In this document: positions 48,283 to 60,879 of the stretch, piece by piece
Layout of the letters: each line of letters begins with the position of its first letter
Numbering within the stretch: the first letter of the stretch is position 1
Program-made: the position numbers and the translations under genes
Origin: Scedosporium boydii
Taxonomy: Eukaryota > Ascomycota > Sordariomycetes > Microascales > Microascaceae
Assembly (NCBI GenBank): GCA_002221725.1
Contig: NJFT01000067.1
Location: 1 to 64,000 of the forward strand
DNA length: 64,000 nucleotides
Direction of reading: 5' to 3'
The notes under the pieces: model-generated
Database searches by the model: none
The model's input: the letters and a program-made list of their open reading frames with translations, nothing else
What the model was told of the DNA's origin: nothing

Positions 48283-49802
48283 GGCGCTTGGTGGTGGGGC
48301 CGGAAGCACCGTATTGTGTTTGTCCGACCTAGACTCAGCCGAAGAAGTAAAGGGCGGGAGCTTAGGGCTGTGAACGAGAGAAGATGAATTCCATGCCAAA
48401 AAAACGACTGAAGCCCAAGAAATGACGAAGAAGAGAAGAAGAAGAAAACGAGACTCCAAGGCGGCTGGAGTAGGGGTTTAAGGTGATGTTTTGATTACTC
48501 ATTACATGTTGGGCTAACAAGAATACGAAGAGGCCATTTTGTGATGGTCCTGCCATTCACTACCACCTTCTAATCCTGTCGCTCCCCTGTTCCCTCTGTG
48601 GGTGGTGTCGACAACATATTGCTGCGGGTGGAGCATTGTTTTAACCTCTTTCTGCCCTTTCTCTTCTTTCCCCGCAATCCCCGAGTCTCGCCGCTTGTCC
48701 ATCAAGGCGCTCGTACTGAATTCTGTAGACGTAGATTTAGTAGTGTATATTCTATCTTTCTTTTAAGTCTAATATCACCATGACCCTCGGCAGACGAGAG
48801 ACATTTGTAGCTGCGCCAAACCTCTCCTATTCGTAAAACAGCCACCCCTCTTCCAGAATAGTTCTCGGGCATTGAGTGTGCGAAAACCTTCTCATAACTT
48901 GCGCAGCCAAGCTGACCCTGTGTCACTAAGCCGGGACTTTCCGTGTAATGTTACCCAACAAAGCAGAATATCCTCCGGTGTGTTGAGACTGCCTGCAACA
49001 CATTAAATTTAGCGGATTTTTAAGCTCACTTGACACCAACACTCCAGTTGTAGTTCCGGCCGTAAGACGCGTGGGGCGAGATGCTTCATGTCATGATAAA
49101 TGCCTCCTCTGATGCCGGATATCGGCCAGGTTCATCGTCGTACTTCTTCGCTCTGGGTTTATCAGTATCTCTGCCGTATAAATCGTCATCTTCTTACTCT
49201 TATAATTATAGTATAAATCATGTGTCAAAGTTGATAGCAGCATATTTAAGATATACCTGTGCCTCATAGCGCATTTCTCTACGGAGCTCCATGAGCTTCG
49301 AGCTCTAGACGTCTCCACCTACAGCAGGATTTAGCTTTCCAGAATTTCTCCATTTACAGCACGTCTCAACTATTAGTGTCTCGATCCATGTCGGTGGCCT
49401 AGCCTCTACTCGGTTTCGATTAACGGGCCCCGGTATTCCTTCTGTTGCTGGAAGAGGGTAGCCAGATGGGCGATCGCAGGATACAGAAAAAAAAACGATT
49501 AAAGTCCACCGTGTCATTGATTTGTAGTGAGCCGACGGGAGATAAAAAAAAAAATGAAAAAAAAAATGAAAAAAAAAAAATGCGAAAAGCGAGGGTAGCT
49601 CGCGTTGAACGCTCGCATCCTACGAAAACAGTCCGGGGCGGTTTTCTAGCTTTGTGAGCGCTTGGGTTGGCTAGACCACATCGCATTGGCAAGTGCTTGA
49701 GCTGCTCGGCTGGTAATTCGTCACCTTAACCTCCCTTATATAGCATCAGAGCTGGCGTTCTAGAAGGGTGGGAGCTGGGAAGGAGCGGGAGGAGAAAGGG
49801 GG
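48283..49802. other. gene-poor stretch upstream of the POT gene
   Basis: No supported gene in 1.5 kb. Contains the POT promoter at the left and an A-rich repeat at 49543-49580. Confidence 0.4.
49543..49580. repeat. A-rich imperfect repeat, (A)n-TG units
   Basis: Three runs of 10-12 A separated by TG. Read on the minus strand it would give a Phe-rich string; this is low complexity, not coding evidence. Confidence 0.85.
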
Positions 49803-50265
49803 TCAGGTTCCTTCCTTGTCTATTAGGGGGAGTCTCGACGCCGGTTGAACATTCAAATCGCCTCCCATGTCTCTGCTGCCACTCATGAACTCGATCTCCC
49901 CTGGTATATCGCCGAGGCCATTCCGAGTAAGGTCACCATCTTTGCTCATCAGCTTTCCACGATTTACACTCTCCAGCGATACCAATTCTGCGGCGAGTAC
50001 ACGACGGAGTGATGATATTTCGTGCGTGGTCCATCTCTGAACATGTTCGGCATAAGAGGCTCGGGGTGTCTAGGTTGTCAAGGGCAATCGAGGACTAAAG
50101 CAAGACTGAACACATTGAACACACGGGGAAGGTTGAAGCTCATGGCCCAGCCAGTCTCTCTTACATTTTTACGCAGTCCATCACCCAACATTTTCGTATC
50201 TTCCTTCATTTCACCAAGTTCTCGCCAAGATTTGAGAGCGAATACGAAATCATTTAGAAGAATGG
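49803..50265 (-). CDS. possible 3' exons of an unidentified gene
   Basis: Two minus-strand blocks can be joined in frame: 50265-50165 (ILLNDFVFALKSWRELGEMK...) and 50036-49803 (RWTTHEISSLRRVLAAELVS ... stop), with AG before 50265, GTAAGA after the first and TTCAG before the second. The joined text of about 110 residues looks protein-like (amphipathic, few rare residues), but no family is recognised and I found no start exon; the MFS gene ends only 62 bp upstream. Could be a small gene with a missed first exon or a chance join. Confidence 0.25.
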
Positions 50266-50326
50266 CTCAAGGCACACCTCTTCTCGACGATTGAAATGAA
50301 AACACGTACCATTACACCAAAACCCT

Positions 50327-52145
50327 TTAAACCGAAGCTCCCGATTCATCCTCCCCATTCCAGTCATCACTCTCAAGACCTTTCCCATCGATACCATAAG
50401 TCGTAAACCAGCCCAGCAAAGAAATACCGCCAAACAAACCCCAAGCTAGCACCTCGCCCTTGGGTTGTACTCGGGACGAAAGGGAAAAGACAGATCCGGC
50501 AAGAAAGGGGCCAATACTGCGGCCAGCAGCAGAAATCGTCTGCGCAATCCCATTCAATGTACCGAGACTCGAGTATGACATGGCCGAATTTGTGATCTAA
50601 GGATCTTTAAGTCATGGCGATCTAGGAATTGGGGGTGGGGTGAGTCGAACTTACCAGAAGCATCACACACGACAGGCCGCCGACGGCGCTGATGGTCTTG
50701 ATAATGAGAACACCGCCCAGCTCAGCATATAGCCATTGTCTTCCAGTCCCGAAGTGGAAGGGCGGGTCGGAATTGATATGACCGGTCCATGGTATCAATC
50801 CCATGCTAACAGCGAGCCCCAAAAGGGCAACACGATAAAGACCAAGATTGCCCAGGCGGGCTTTGATGGGTTGGAAAAGGAGCAGCTGGAATACGATTGT
50901 AACGATGCCAGACACGCTCAGAGTCACTCCAATAGTGGCCGGATCAAGATCACGACCAGTAGGGGCGGGAGCGGCGGCGAATATTGGGTAAAGGGCGTTG
51001 AAAGATATGTTTGAAAATTGGTAAATGAGGTATGAGACGAGGAGCGAGATGGTGGATCGATTGAAAATCTCGCGAAATGTGTCGCTCCACGAGAAATATC
51101 GTGTACTCTCCTCGGCCTCATCGCGCTGCGAGTCATGGTCGTCTGCATCATGCCTGTCTTCTCCGCCGTCATCAGGGCGGTCTGCCGAAGAGCCGAGTAG
51201 GTTTTGAACTTCCACGCGGATTTTATTGGGTGGCGCGAACCAAGTCCACGGCGAAGAAGAGTTTGATTGCTCGCGGCGCTGCTGGAAACGCTTCCGAAGA
51301 GCACTGAAATCAAAATGGAATCCGGACCTATCCTGGAAGGACTCCTCAAGCCAGATGCCGAGGATGATGGCGCTCGCAACAAGGATTACAGTCGAAATGA
51401 GGTTGGGAGCCAGAAACGGATACTCGTCCCCCATTACCCCAACCAGCAGTCCTCCAAGGGCCGGGCCTGAGATGCTGCCCACGGAGTATATGATCGGCAG
51501 CCAAGTGAAGGCGATGCTTTGATTCGACCGATCAGTGAGATCGCCCAGCGCAGTCGGGACAACAGCCGCGTTCCCATTTAGCAATCCCATGGCAACGTGC
51601 ACGACCACGACTTGCCAATAAGTCTTGCAAAATCCGAACAGGGCAAAGCATGCTGCTAGGAGCGACGTGCCAAGCACAAGAACAGGCTTCCTGCCAATTT
51701 GATCCGAAAGATAACCCCAAAGGAAATTTGTCGACAATTGAGCGAGGGCGAACGCGGATGCGACAATCCCGACATAAAAACCGACCTGCTCCGGCGGTAT
51801 CTCGGGGAAGCTGAGGATCATGGACGGTAGGTAGGGAGAAATGGAGTTGAGAGCTGTCTGCTCGGCAAAGGAGAGCAGGGCGAGCAGGGAGAGTTCTCGG
51901 ATAGGGAGGGGTGATTGGCCCGGGCGTAAAGCTCCCTCTTCTCGGCCGGCTGAATCGCCGGCGGCGGCGGCGGGCGGGGTAGGAAAGGTCTGGTATTGGG
52001 AGGGCGGCGGGCGTCGAAACCGTCTTCCACGAGGAACTGAATCAAAGAACCCTGTGGTTGTGATCGGAGCGCCCGCATGTAGGGAGGCCGACGTCCGGGT
52101 GCGTCCACTCGATGAAAGGGCGCCGCTAAGAGGTGGTCGAACCAT
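50327..52145 (-). CDS. MFS transporter, ZIFL/YCR023C-like
   Basis: Two exons: 52145-50655 and 50596-50327, phase 0, 586 residues. A soluble Pro/Arg-rich N-terminus of about 75 residues is followed by 12 predicted membrane segments. Helix 1 has SFAEQTALNSISPYLPSMIL; MFS motif A between helices 2 and 3 reads GYLSDQIGRKPVLVLG. The central cytoplasmic loop is long and charged (Asp/Arg/Glu-rich, about residues 285-365). Relatives include plant zinc-induced facilitator-like carriers and yeast YCR023C, with substrates such as organic acids, metal chelates or drugs. Substrate here is unknown. ATG 52145 is the first in-frame ATG. Confidence 0.9.
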
Positions 52146-55047
52146 GGCGAAGTTGAAGTGCTGACGATCACGGCGCAATTGGCAGTCTGGCGTGGAAGTG
52201 TTGGCTTGACGAAATGGTTGGGGAACGAGCTGTTCCTCTCTGGTGGATAACTAGCTGGTCGCGAGGCTCAGCATTCTCATCCTCCGGGTTTCTATGGTCG
52301 ATGATAGCCACAGGAAAATCGAGAGGGGAAAAGGAAAAGAATAAAACAGCAGAGGGAACAAATGGTGTCCCCAACTCTCCGTCAGCTGAAAATTGTGGGA
52401 TCACGAATCGTCGGCTGTTTTGGTGGGGCGGCTGTGACGTAACGGAAGGCGCTGATGCATCAATTGATCTTTCATTGCCGTATTTCGTACTCACACCCGC
52501 GTTTTGTTTGTTTTTGGCAGCTGCCACCAGGTCCGACTCGTGGCACCGAACTGACCTTGACGTGTGCGAAAAGAGGGAAAAAGCAAGGCACAAAAAAGAC
52601 TTCTTAGTCATCACCTGAAGTCACCCCACCCATCTTCTTCTGCCACCTGCCACCGCGGTAAACAACTGGCAAAGACAGTCCTAATGATTCGTCCTCAACT
52701 TCTTCGCTGCAACTTCCCATTTTTGGCTGTTTTGTGTCTTCTTGATTCCTGCCAACAACAGAGGGATTGACCCGCGTTCTGGAATAATGACCGGGAACCT
52801 GCTGGTAGGGTGTGGAATGGCCGGAGAAGACAATGGAACAGAGAGGCTCATTTTGGCTGATTCCAAAAGTGTCACAGAGAGACGAGAGGAAAACTGTTTG
52901 TGATTGCGGCCCATGCGGATACGGGTACCTCCCTGGCCCTCGCTTCGTGAGGATGTCCGAACCCTATCGTGGCCTGAACGCCTGAGATCGAACGCATGAT
53001 TGGTGGTATCCACCACTTTCCGTTCAAACTGACCCTTCACTTTCAAAGACCGGTCTCACCGGTGAGAGAGGGCATCAAGATCACATCATATTAACCAGCG
53101 TGTTCATCAGAGTCATAACCGACTCAAACGGCAGCCAACATGCCAATGATTGATAATGCCATCCCCTCCGTGAGCAGTATCTCCTCGAGCCGCTAAACGA
53201 CACGGAATAAATACACCTGCGGATGTTGACGGGAGGAGTGGAGCCGCAAGGCAGCATCCGTGGAGTAAGCTGGATTTAATGTACGATTTACGAGGATGCC
53301 CATCAACTCCCCTTGTTGGTTCGTCGTGCGCTATATTCCCTCCTCAGCAACGACTGGTACATGCACGCCCCGGACAGCAAGAGATCATGGCTGAATATGC
53401 AATCACACGCACTTCCACTCCCTCAGGCTTCTCCATCGCCAACACCGACTTGCTTCACTTTTGCCTTGCATGGCGTCGACTAATGCACGTGTTGGGCGAA
53501 TGCAAATGGAGCTTCCCGGTCTTGCCACCGTTGCCCGCCCTGTGCGCTTTGTGCGCCTTGAGATCAAGGTTCTAATATTGATGGCTTGCCGAAGGGCCAT
53601 AAAAGTACAATCATCAAACGGGAATAGACGAAAAAAAAAAAAGAAGGAAAATGTGCGTTCGTGCAAGCCAAACAGACGTGGCCAAACAGCCAACGATGCC
53701 AGATTGGCCCAACTCTCACGCACCGCACCCTCTAACCTCGGGTAGAGCTCGACACCATTTGATCAAAGTCCAATCCGTTCCTGAGCTCGTATCTTGACCA
53801 CACCGCCCATCAAGAGGGGGCAGCGAACGAGAAAGGAAAGTCTAAGAACGAGATTTCTGATGGTCAATCAAACGGGTCCAGTAATTACAGTCGAAATTTA
53901 GAATAGAATCCACCGTTCACTCTATTAGCTACTAGAAGGGAGTGTAATTGACGAACCACTCTCCGCCTGCCTCCAGCCGCTCTCCGTTCCAAAGCCCCGG
54001 GCCCATCAAACAACCGCTCCGTATAATGATTGATTGATATTAATCCAGCCCGCAGCAGTAGCTTGAGTCCAACCTCGAGTCGGAAACAGGCATCTCCGGA
54101 TCCATGGCTAGACGTCGTCAGCAGCACTCAGCATTGGATCCGTGTCCCCTGGTTCCTTCGCCCTCCTGATGCCCAACTTGCCCAGCCCCTGGCTGCCCAT
54201 TGACGATTGACGCTCGATCCCTCGGCCCAATCCCGATCAATTGCTGTCTCATAGGTGCAGCTCGCTGCTAAACATGGAATAAAAATATTCACGAATTATT
54301 CCTAACTGGGATCCCGCTCCGCTGTGATAGGTCAACCCGCCCCAACATTCCAATCAGGCGCTTGGATCTAACGATGCCAACGATGCCCAACGTTGGCCAA
54401 CTCAGCATGGCAGGACAAGGACGATGAGCAACGCCTCACACGACAACTTCTTCCCCCGTCCACTAAACGGACGTAATTTTCTGCCGGTTTTGTCATCCCC
54501 ATTGCAGGCAGACAGGCAGTTTTTTGTCACTTTCTTCATTTTTACGCTACGCCTCTTTCGTGAGTCACTATATCGTTTGATGCGGCTCGCCCTGCTCCTC
54601 GACCCGGACCGGGCCATGGAGGCTCGAATTATTGGCCTCCTCCGCGCCTTATAATAATAACATTGATCAGGTGCCGCCCTACTGCCAACTTGCATACCCC
54701 TTTCTCCTCCCAACACACGCTTGCTCTGCAGAACGCTGTCTTTGGCATTACATACACATCGTGATCTCTTTTTCGAACAAAAACATTGCACCCCATGTTG
54801 CCTCTAGTCTTCGACACTCCACATTTCCTTGCAGATCAAGATCAGTTGACCAGAGAGCCACTACTACGCATCGGATATAACCTCGACTACCCCCGGACAG
54901 GTACAACACCAACAGTTCCTCGACAAGAACCTTGCTCGACTACCATCACTATTCCTTTCCGGCCTCGGCCACAACAACAACCATCGCGACAAGAGCAGCA
55001 GCAACAATCCAGCATCTCGCCTGTTGGTGAACAGGAAAATCGACAAG
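52146..55047. promoter_or_regulatory. 2.9-kb divergent interval between MFS and coiled-coil genes
   Basis: No supported gene. The right part (54650-55047) is pyrimidine-rich and likely includes a long leader of the coiled-coil gene. Short A-run at 53631-53642. Open frames in 52168-53745 on both strands have no motif and opposite-strand shadows, so none is called. Confidence 0.4.
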
Positions 55048-55076
55048 ATGATGCTCGCACCCAGGAGAGAAGATGA
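54795..55076 (+). other. upstream open frame overlapping the coiled-coil gene start
   Basis: ATG at 54795 opens a 93-codon frame, Gln- and Pro-rich, that ends at 55076, 28 bases past the start codon at 55048 but in another frame. If the transcript starts before 54795 this would act as an overlapping upstream ORF and reduce translation of the main frame; alternatively an unseen intron removes it. Confidence 0.3.
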
Positions 55077-58073
55077 GCTCGCTCTGAGCAACGAGAGGAT
55101 GCGTAACCGCATGTCTCGCTCCGTACCGCGGCCACCCGCTCCTCTCTCCGCCGTTACCGAACGAACTGAACGATCATCAGAAGCTACCTCGGAATCAGTG
55201 CCGAGCTTACCTCGCAGGCTACCGCCCATCAACCCCAGGAAGCCCAATTTGAAAGAGAGGCTAGTACGCCGGCCGAGCTTCTCGGGCCATGGTCGTCCCG
55301 CCCTCTCAGCACCGCCGATGAGCTCCCGCCCTCCGCAGCCGCCAATGCCCCTCATGCACAAACCGCCTCACCGCCAGCAAGATCCACCAAGGCGACCGGC
55401 GAAACCCCACCACCTGAGCTCCAGGCGATCTCTTTCCTCAATGGTCACGCACCACCCCGACGACGACAATTATTCCAACCCGGAGACCGAATCCGAATAC
55501 AGCTCCGGCCTCTCCAACCTCTCCGCTGAGACACAGGCCACCTCTGTCCTCTCAAGCGAGGCCCCGACAATTAAACCCGCTTATAGCGAAAAGCGAATTA
55601 TCCACATAAAGCCCGGCGTTATGAAGAAAAGCCCGCTACATGCAAAACAGGGTACTCGGAGCCGTGCGCCCACTCCAGCGCCACGCCGGACGATCCACAT
55701 TGAAGTCGAGTCGGACAAGCACCCAAAGTCTAAGGCCTCGCCGCCCCCGCCACCACCACAGCCGAAATATCGAGAGGCTATCGAGCATTACAAGGAGGAG
55801 ATTGGACGATTGAAGAGGGAGGCGAGGGAGCTTCAAGAACGCCAGACCACGTCTGAGCGAGGGCTCGAGGATGCTCTCGACAGACTGTCGCTCGTGACCC
55901 TGGAGCGGGAGGAAGTCCGCCGGTCTCACGAGGAGGGGAAGCAATCGAGAGAAAGTCTCCGCCAGGAAATTGACGAACAAGTAAAGACTATCCACGGTCT
56001 CAAGGCTCGATTAGATGACAGGGAGGAGACCCTAGACACCCTCAAGGCTCGTCTGGAAGACAGGGAACAGACCCTAGACAGTCTCAATGTTCGATTGGAG
56101 GACAAGGAACAGGCCCTCGACGATCTCAAGGCTCGGCTAAAAGACATACAAGACAGAGAGCAAACTCTCGATGGCCTCAAGGCTCAACTCGACGACAGGG
56201 ACCAGACCGTGGATGACCTTAAGGCGCGGCTTGAAGATAGAGAACAAGCCCTAGATGATCTTGAAGCCCGACTGGAGGACAGGGAACAAGCCCTTGACGC
56301 CTTGAAGAGGAAGTTGGATGGGAGAACTAAGTCCGTGGAAGAGCTCAGGGCGGAAATCGAGGAGCAGAAGAAGAACATCGACCACCTTCAAGCAACCCTC
56401 GCAGGACAGGACAAGGCCGTTGAAGCTCTTGGCATCGACAGGGAAAACGCCATCAAGGACAGGGAACTCATCCTCAAGGAACGTGAGGACTTGGTCAAGG
56501 ACTTTGAAGAGCTGAAGAAAGAGAAGGAAGAACTATCCCAGGGCAAGGAAAAGATCGTGCTGGAGATGGAGGTGCTCACCAACGAAAACGAAGAGCTCAG
56601 AACTGGAAAGATTGAACTCGAGGTCAAGTGCGAGGAGCTGCAAAAGGAGATCGACACCCGTCTTGCCGTCCGCACCGAGCAGGAGAAGATGCTTATTGAG
56701 CGCGTCGCTGCCCAGCAAATCGTCAACGAGAGCTTGGATAGTCAAGTCGATAGCCTCACTTCCGAAGTTGTGACAGCCGAGGGTGAAATTGCCCGCCTAA
56801 AGGGAGTTACCGCAGCTCTCGAAGAACAACTCGAAAAGGAATCTGCTCGCGTCAAAGCCCTCGAAGAAGAGAAGGGCACTCTGCAAAAGGAAGCTGCCGC
56901 TACTCTGGAAGAACAACTCGAGAAGGAGTCCGCTCGCATTAAGGCCCTCGAAGACGAGAAGGGTGCTCTGCAAAAGGAGAAGGATGATCTCGAGGACGCA
57001 AAAGCAGGGCTCCAGGGCGAAAAGGATGCTCTCGAAACTCGCGTTGGTGAGCTCGACGCGGAGATTGCCGAATTGAAGGCCAAGGTTGAGGGTTTCGAAG
57101 AAGAAAAGGCGAACCTACAGAACCTTATCTCTGCCATTGCCAACGAGCGTGACGAATTGAAGACGAAGACCGCGGAACAAGGCGACGAACTCGAGACCAT
57201 ACGCGAGAGCCAGACTTCATCCCAAGCTGACCTGGAGAAGCTCCGGGAAGAGAATAACACACTGCAATCCGATATCACCATTGCACGGGAAGCTGCCGCT
57301 GCCGCCGTCGCCGCTGCTATTGCTGCCGAGGCTGCTGCCGCGGCGGCGGCTGCGGCTACCCCCGAACCCGCGCCTGAACCTGAGCCAGAAGCACCCGCCG
57401 CACCCGACACTGCTGAGCTTGAAAAGCTCCAGACCGAAAACGGAGATCTTCAAAAAGACAACGGCGAGCTCAAGGAGAAGAACGAGGAGCTCACCGGTCA
57501 AGTCAGCAAGCTAACCGACGAGGTCGACCAGCTCACCGGCGACGTAACCAAGCTTACTGGTGAAGTGGGTACGCTTACTGAGGAAGTCGGCAAGCTCACC
57601 GGCGAAGTGACAAAACTCGCCGGCGAAGTTGAAGAAAAGTCCAAGCAGCTCGACGAAACCACCACCAAGCTCGAGGGAGAGACCGCCAGGGCCGAGCAAC
57701 TGCAGACCGAAAACGCGGGCCTCTCGGTTCAGTTGGCCGATGTGACCCTGAAACTTGGAGATTCTCAGACTGCCCACCAAGCGGACGTCGCGAACTTGCG
57801 CGTCCAGGTTAGTAAACTCCAGAGTCGGAGTAGTCGGGCGCCATCGCGGAGCTCGAGGAGCGGATCACCCAAGAAGGGCAGGGGAAAACTTGGGGAATTG
57901 GTTGTTGTTCGGAATCCCCAGGACCGATCTCAATTGTAAGTTGAACCCTACATTTGCTGCACTGATCATAGCTTTGAGCTGTAGTACTAACTAGATTTTG
58001 TTATAGACAAGTCATGAGAAAATCAGATCTCAAGTCGACTACATCTTCACAGGCCTCTGACAACGACGATTAA
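55048..58073 (+). CDS. large coiled-coil repeat protein, function unknown
   Basis: Two exons: 55048-57935 and 58007-58073, phase 2, 984 residues. The N-terminal 235 residues are disordered, Pro/Arg/Ser-rich. From about 245 to 760 the protein is almost continuous heptad coiled coil, including eight 14-residue units (LKARLEDREQTLDD-like) at residues 318-432 and a 29-residue tandem duplication near 592-649. An Ala-rich segment and a Pro/Glu hinge (about 755-790) follow, then seven-residue KLTGEV repeats (815-861), more coiled coil, and a basic Ser/Arg tail. It looks like a cytoskeletal, septal or spindle-pole scaffold, but similarity of any long coiled coil to myosin or M-protein is uninformative. 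No membrane segment. Likely unrelated to the metabolic genes. Confidence 0.88.
55999..56343 (+). repeat. eight in-frame 42-bp coiled-coil repeats
   Basis: Eight units of 14 residues (one extended to 17 by DIQ insertion) in the coiled-coil gene; each equals two heptads. Units 6 and 7 are nearly identical (LKARLEDREQALDD and LEARLEDREQALDA), which suggests recent unequal exchange. Confidence 0.85.
56821..56994 (+). repeat. 87-bp tandem duplication in the coiled-coil gene
   Basis: Two 29-residue copies beginning EEQLEKESAR, at 56821 and 56908. Copies differ by few residues (RVKALEEEKGTLQKE and RIKALEDEKGALQKE). Confidence 0.85.
57490..57630 (+). repeat. heptad-coding KLTGEV repeats
   Basis: About seven successive 21-bp units coding variants of KLTGEVT. 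This is a leucine-in-register heptad array distinct in sequence from the 42-bp repeats. Confidence 0.8.
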
Positions 58074-59859
58074 ACGAACGGAGTCCCTGGCTCATCCATT
58101 AACACCTATACATCATTTCACTACACCCTCGGCCATTCATTCGAGGGAACAGTCAGTCATTAAAGAATATTTCCTTTGTCTCGAATTTCTCTTGTTTTAT
58201 TTTTCTTTATTCGCCTGTCTTCTACCATGTCATGTTGGATTTGTATGTTTGTACACGACTTGTCTATCTACGATGATCACGGAAGTGCCTGTATCGGATT
58301 TTGTTTGTTTTCTTTTGAGCGATAAACTGGGAAACGGAAAAGTTAGATCTTGGAGGTGCCTGTTTCTTTTCACATTTTCTTTTGTCCTTTTCCTATCTGG
58401 CACACCATGTACACAACCCCGAGATGTACAAGTATTTGTAACCTGTCTGGGATTGAGTTTTGTAGATTGTTGGTCTCGGGACCACAGATGATGGAAGAAA
58501 TTAGGGTTTTACATGTCTTTGGATTTTGTTATATTTGAATCACATTTCTATTAATGCATCTAATTCTCCTTCGTTTGGTACCCTCTTTGAACTTCTTGAT
58601 GGGAACGAGCCCCTCCCGAGGACTGTTGGTCCGCCAGAGCCAGGAGATCCCCGGCTTCCCTGTAGCGATAGTACTCCCGTAATATGATAATATTCCAGAC
58701 ATCACCTAACCGAGAATAGAGTAGATGGAAGGCTGTAAGAAAACGAGGATTAATCAACTGTTAAAGGCCTGGTTCCGGGTGCTCACGGTCGTTTGTAAGA
58801 GTCTTCTCATACTTTATTACTTTGATACATTTTCATCACGGTAATTCCGACTCCTCCCATCACTTAAAAAAAATTTTTTTTTTTTTTTGTGACAGGGTCA
58901 AACTCAGCTCAACTTCGACGCGTTCCTCCTCCAAGTGGCATGCCGGTTCTGGTCCATACTTCCTTTCATCCATATTTCCGTTCTCTAGATCTTTTTCTCT
59001 CTTCGGAGTTCGACCTCGAACTGACATTGGATGTTGGCGTCTCTTCTGGCAAGGATTCGCCCAGTGTAAAGGAACGACTACTAGAGGGGGTTCCATATCA
59101 CGCGGCGCACCTCAGCTCATGGGCGCAGATGATTGTTTCGGGGTGAAAGGTTGAAGGCAATGGTTTAGGCACTTTGTCTATTAACTACAATGAGGCTTCC
59201 ATGTGATTTCCTCTCGTTTGATGCGGTTGGCATGAGTAGGTAAGGGAATGGGTGGCCGATCGCTACGCTCAAGAAGGTATTAATATCATACGGGATTGGG
59301 GCCTAGTTGTTGGAATACTGAGTTCAAGATTCCGTAGGTGTTAGTTAAGAAACCAACGTCTTATTACTTTTCAATAGCTAGCCAGAACCTCTTGAATGCT
59401 AAACGCAGCCCAAGAATTAAAGTGCAAGACAGGTACAGACGCCCTATGGTAAAGATACCAGATGAAGGCTGTAAGGTTGGGCGATAAACATTTCACAGTG
59501 GAAATGGCAAACCCGAAAAAAAACAAAGCCAGTCTATTGAAATTTCAAGGTTCAACCCCTCCCTTCAGCGACATTATCTCACAAAGTAAATCCCGATATA
59601 AGCTAAATTCCGCCTTCGACCATAGAAATACCAACTCCCGCCCAAGTCCTCCTTCATTACAGCACCTCGCGCCATTGCTGACGCTCCCATGAAACACCGA
59701 CTCCGTGAAAAAAGAGACCCGAAGAAACAGTATGAAATTAAAACGCAAATGCCCAATGATGAATCGCAATGCCTGTGCCCCAAACCCGACAGACCGCCAT
59801 GTTGAGAAATTAGCTGTGGGAGAGAAGCGCGGTATGCCTCTTCCGTCTCCCATCACCTC
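58074..59859. other. intergenic, nothing supported
   Basis: Convergent 3' flanks. A T-rich segment follows the coiled-coil gene (58170-58400), and an A7-T15 homopolymer block lies at 58866-58889. A minus open frame 58560-58757 has no motif. Confidence 0.45.
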
Positions 59860-60879
59860 CTAACACCACCTCGGGGATGCGGCCCAGTGTCTCAGCATGG
59901 TCGTGATGGCTCGGTCCCACTCATACTCGAAACACGCAGCGAGTTGCCGTATCTCCTCTTCGGTGGGTTCCATATCTCCCCACATCTCTGGCTTGGCTGC
60001 CTCTATAGAGGCGAAAGTAGCCACGAGATCGCTATTATCCCTTACTGTCAGCATAGTTCAGAGATTTCATATATCGGTTCATAATAACGTGGCGCGGGAA
60101 AAGAGCGACTCACTCTCCAATCATTTTCCTCAGAAGTAGCCAGGCCAAGTTCCAACTCCGGTTCGACGATGGATCACTGCGGACCCTCACCTCGGCGGCA
60201 TAGATGATGTCAGCGCAGATGGGATAGTCGCGCGTAAGGCCACGAAGCTCGGTGAGGAACTGGTTGCTTGAAACGTAATAGTCCCAGGCTGCAGTCATGG
60301 GGCCCTGAAAAGCGCGGGCGTCTTCTTCGTTGTCACAAGCTGCGGCGAAACGTTCGATGCGGCAGAGCTCCGTTAAAGTGTTTACACGGTGCGTTTCAAG
60401 CGATTCGATGAGTTTGCGTACAGTTTTCTGAAAGAACATGAAAATAACATTAGTTCCCCTTACTTTCCTTCAGATCCCTTGGCGCCTGACTCTGTCATAT
60501 CAAGACAAAACCCGATGATATACCAATGTCGCAGTGGTAATATCAGGGAAAAAAAAAAAAAAAAATGAAAATAAGAAAAGAAAAGGGAAAAGAAGGATTT
60601 ACTCACATGAGTTCCCTTCGAATGTTTCGAGCCCTCACTCCCCTTGCTGGAGCCACTGCCCGACCCTCGACTGCTACCCCTCGAAGACATGATGCTAAAC
60701 CACGGTCTAGATGGAGCAGGTGCAAACGGCAAATCCCACGGCAATTCCCAAGGTAGTTCCCACAACCCGTTCGAAATAGCTGCAAACGGCGGTTGAGAAA
60801 CTGGAGGGCCTGTTGAAATTGGATAGATCTTGGTTCTGTTCCACGCCGCCATAGCGGAGGCCAAATTTTGAGTCGCCAT
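59860..60879 (-). CDS. unrecognised 252-residue fungal protein
   Basis: Three exons: 60879-60607, 60427-60114 and 60031-59860, phases 0 and 2. The first exon has a Trp-rich repeat (LWELPWELPWDLP) followed by a Ser/Gly/Lys string (SSRGSGSGSSKGSEGSKHSKG). Exons 2 and 3 code an all-helical domain starting KTVRKLIESLETHRVNTLTE and ending in an acidic helix and RHWAASPRWC. No signal or membrane segment, no known family recognised. Using the AG nearest to exon 3 (60050) gives a stop; the acceptor at 60032 restores the frame, which supports a real gene. The first intron (179 bp) is long for this window and carries an A17 run. Confidence 0.65.

Noticed and set aside
55048..58073. Similarity of the coiled-coil protein to myosin or M-protein
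   Set aside because: Long coiled coils match each other by composition; there is no motor or anchor domain.
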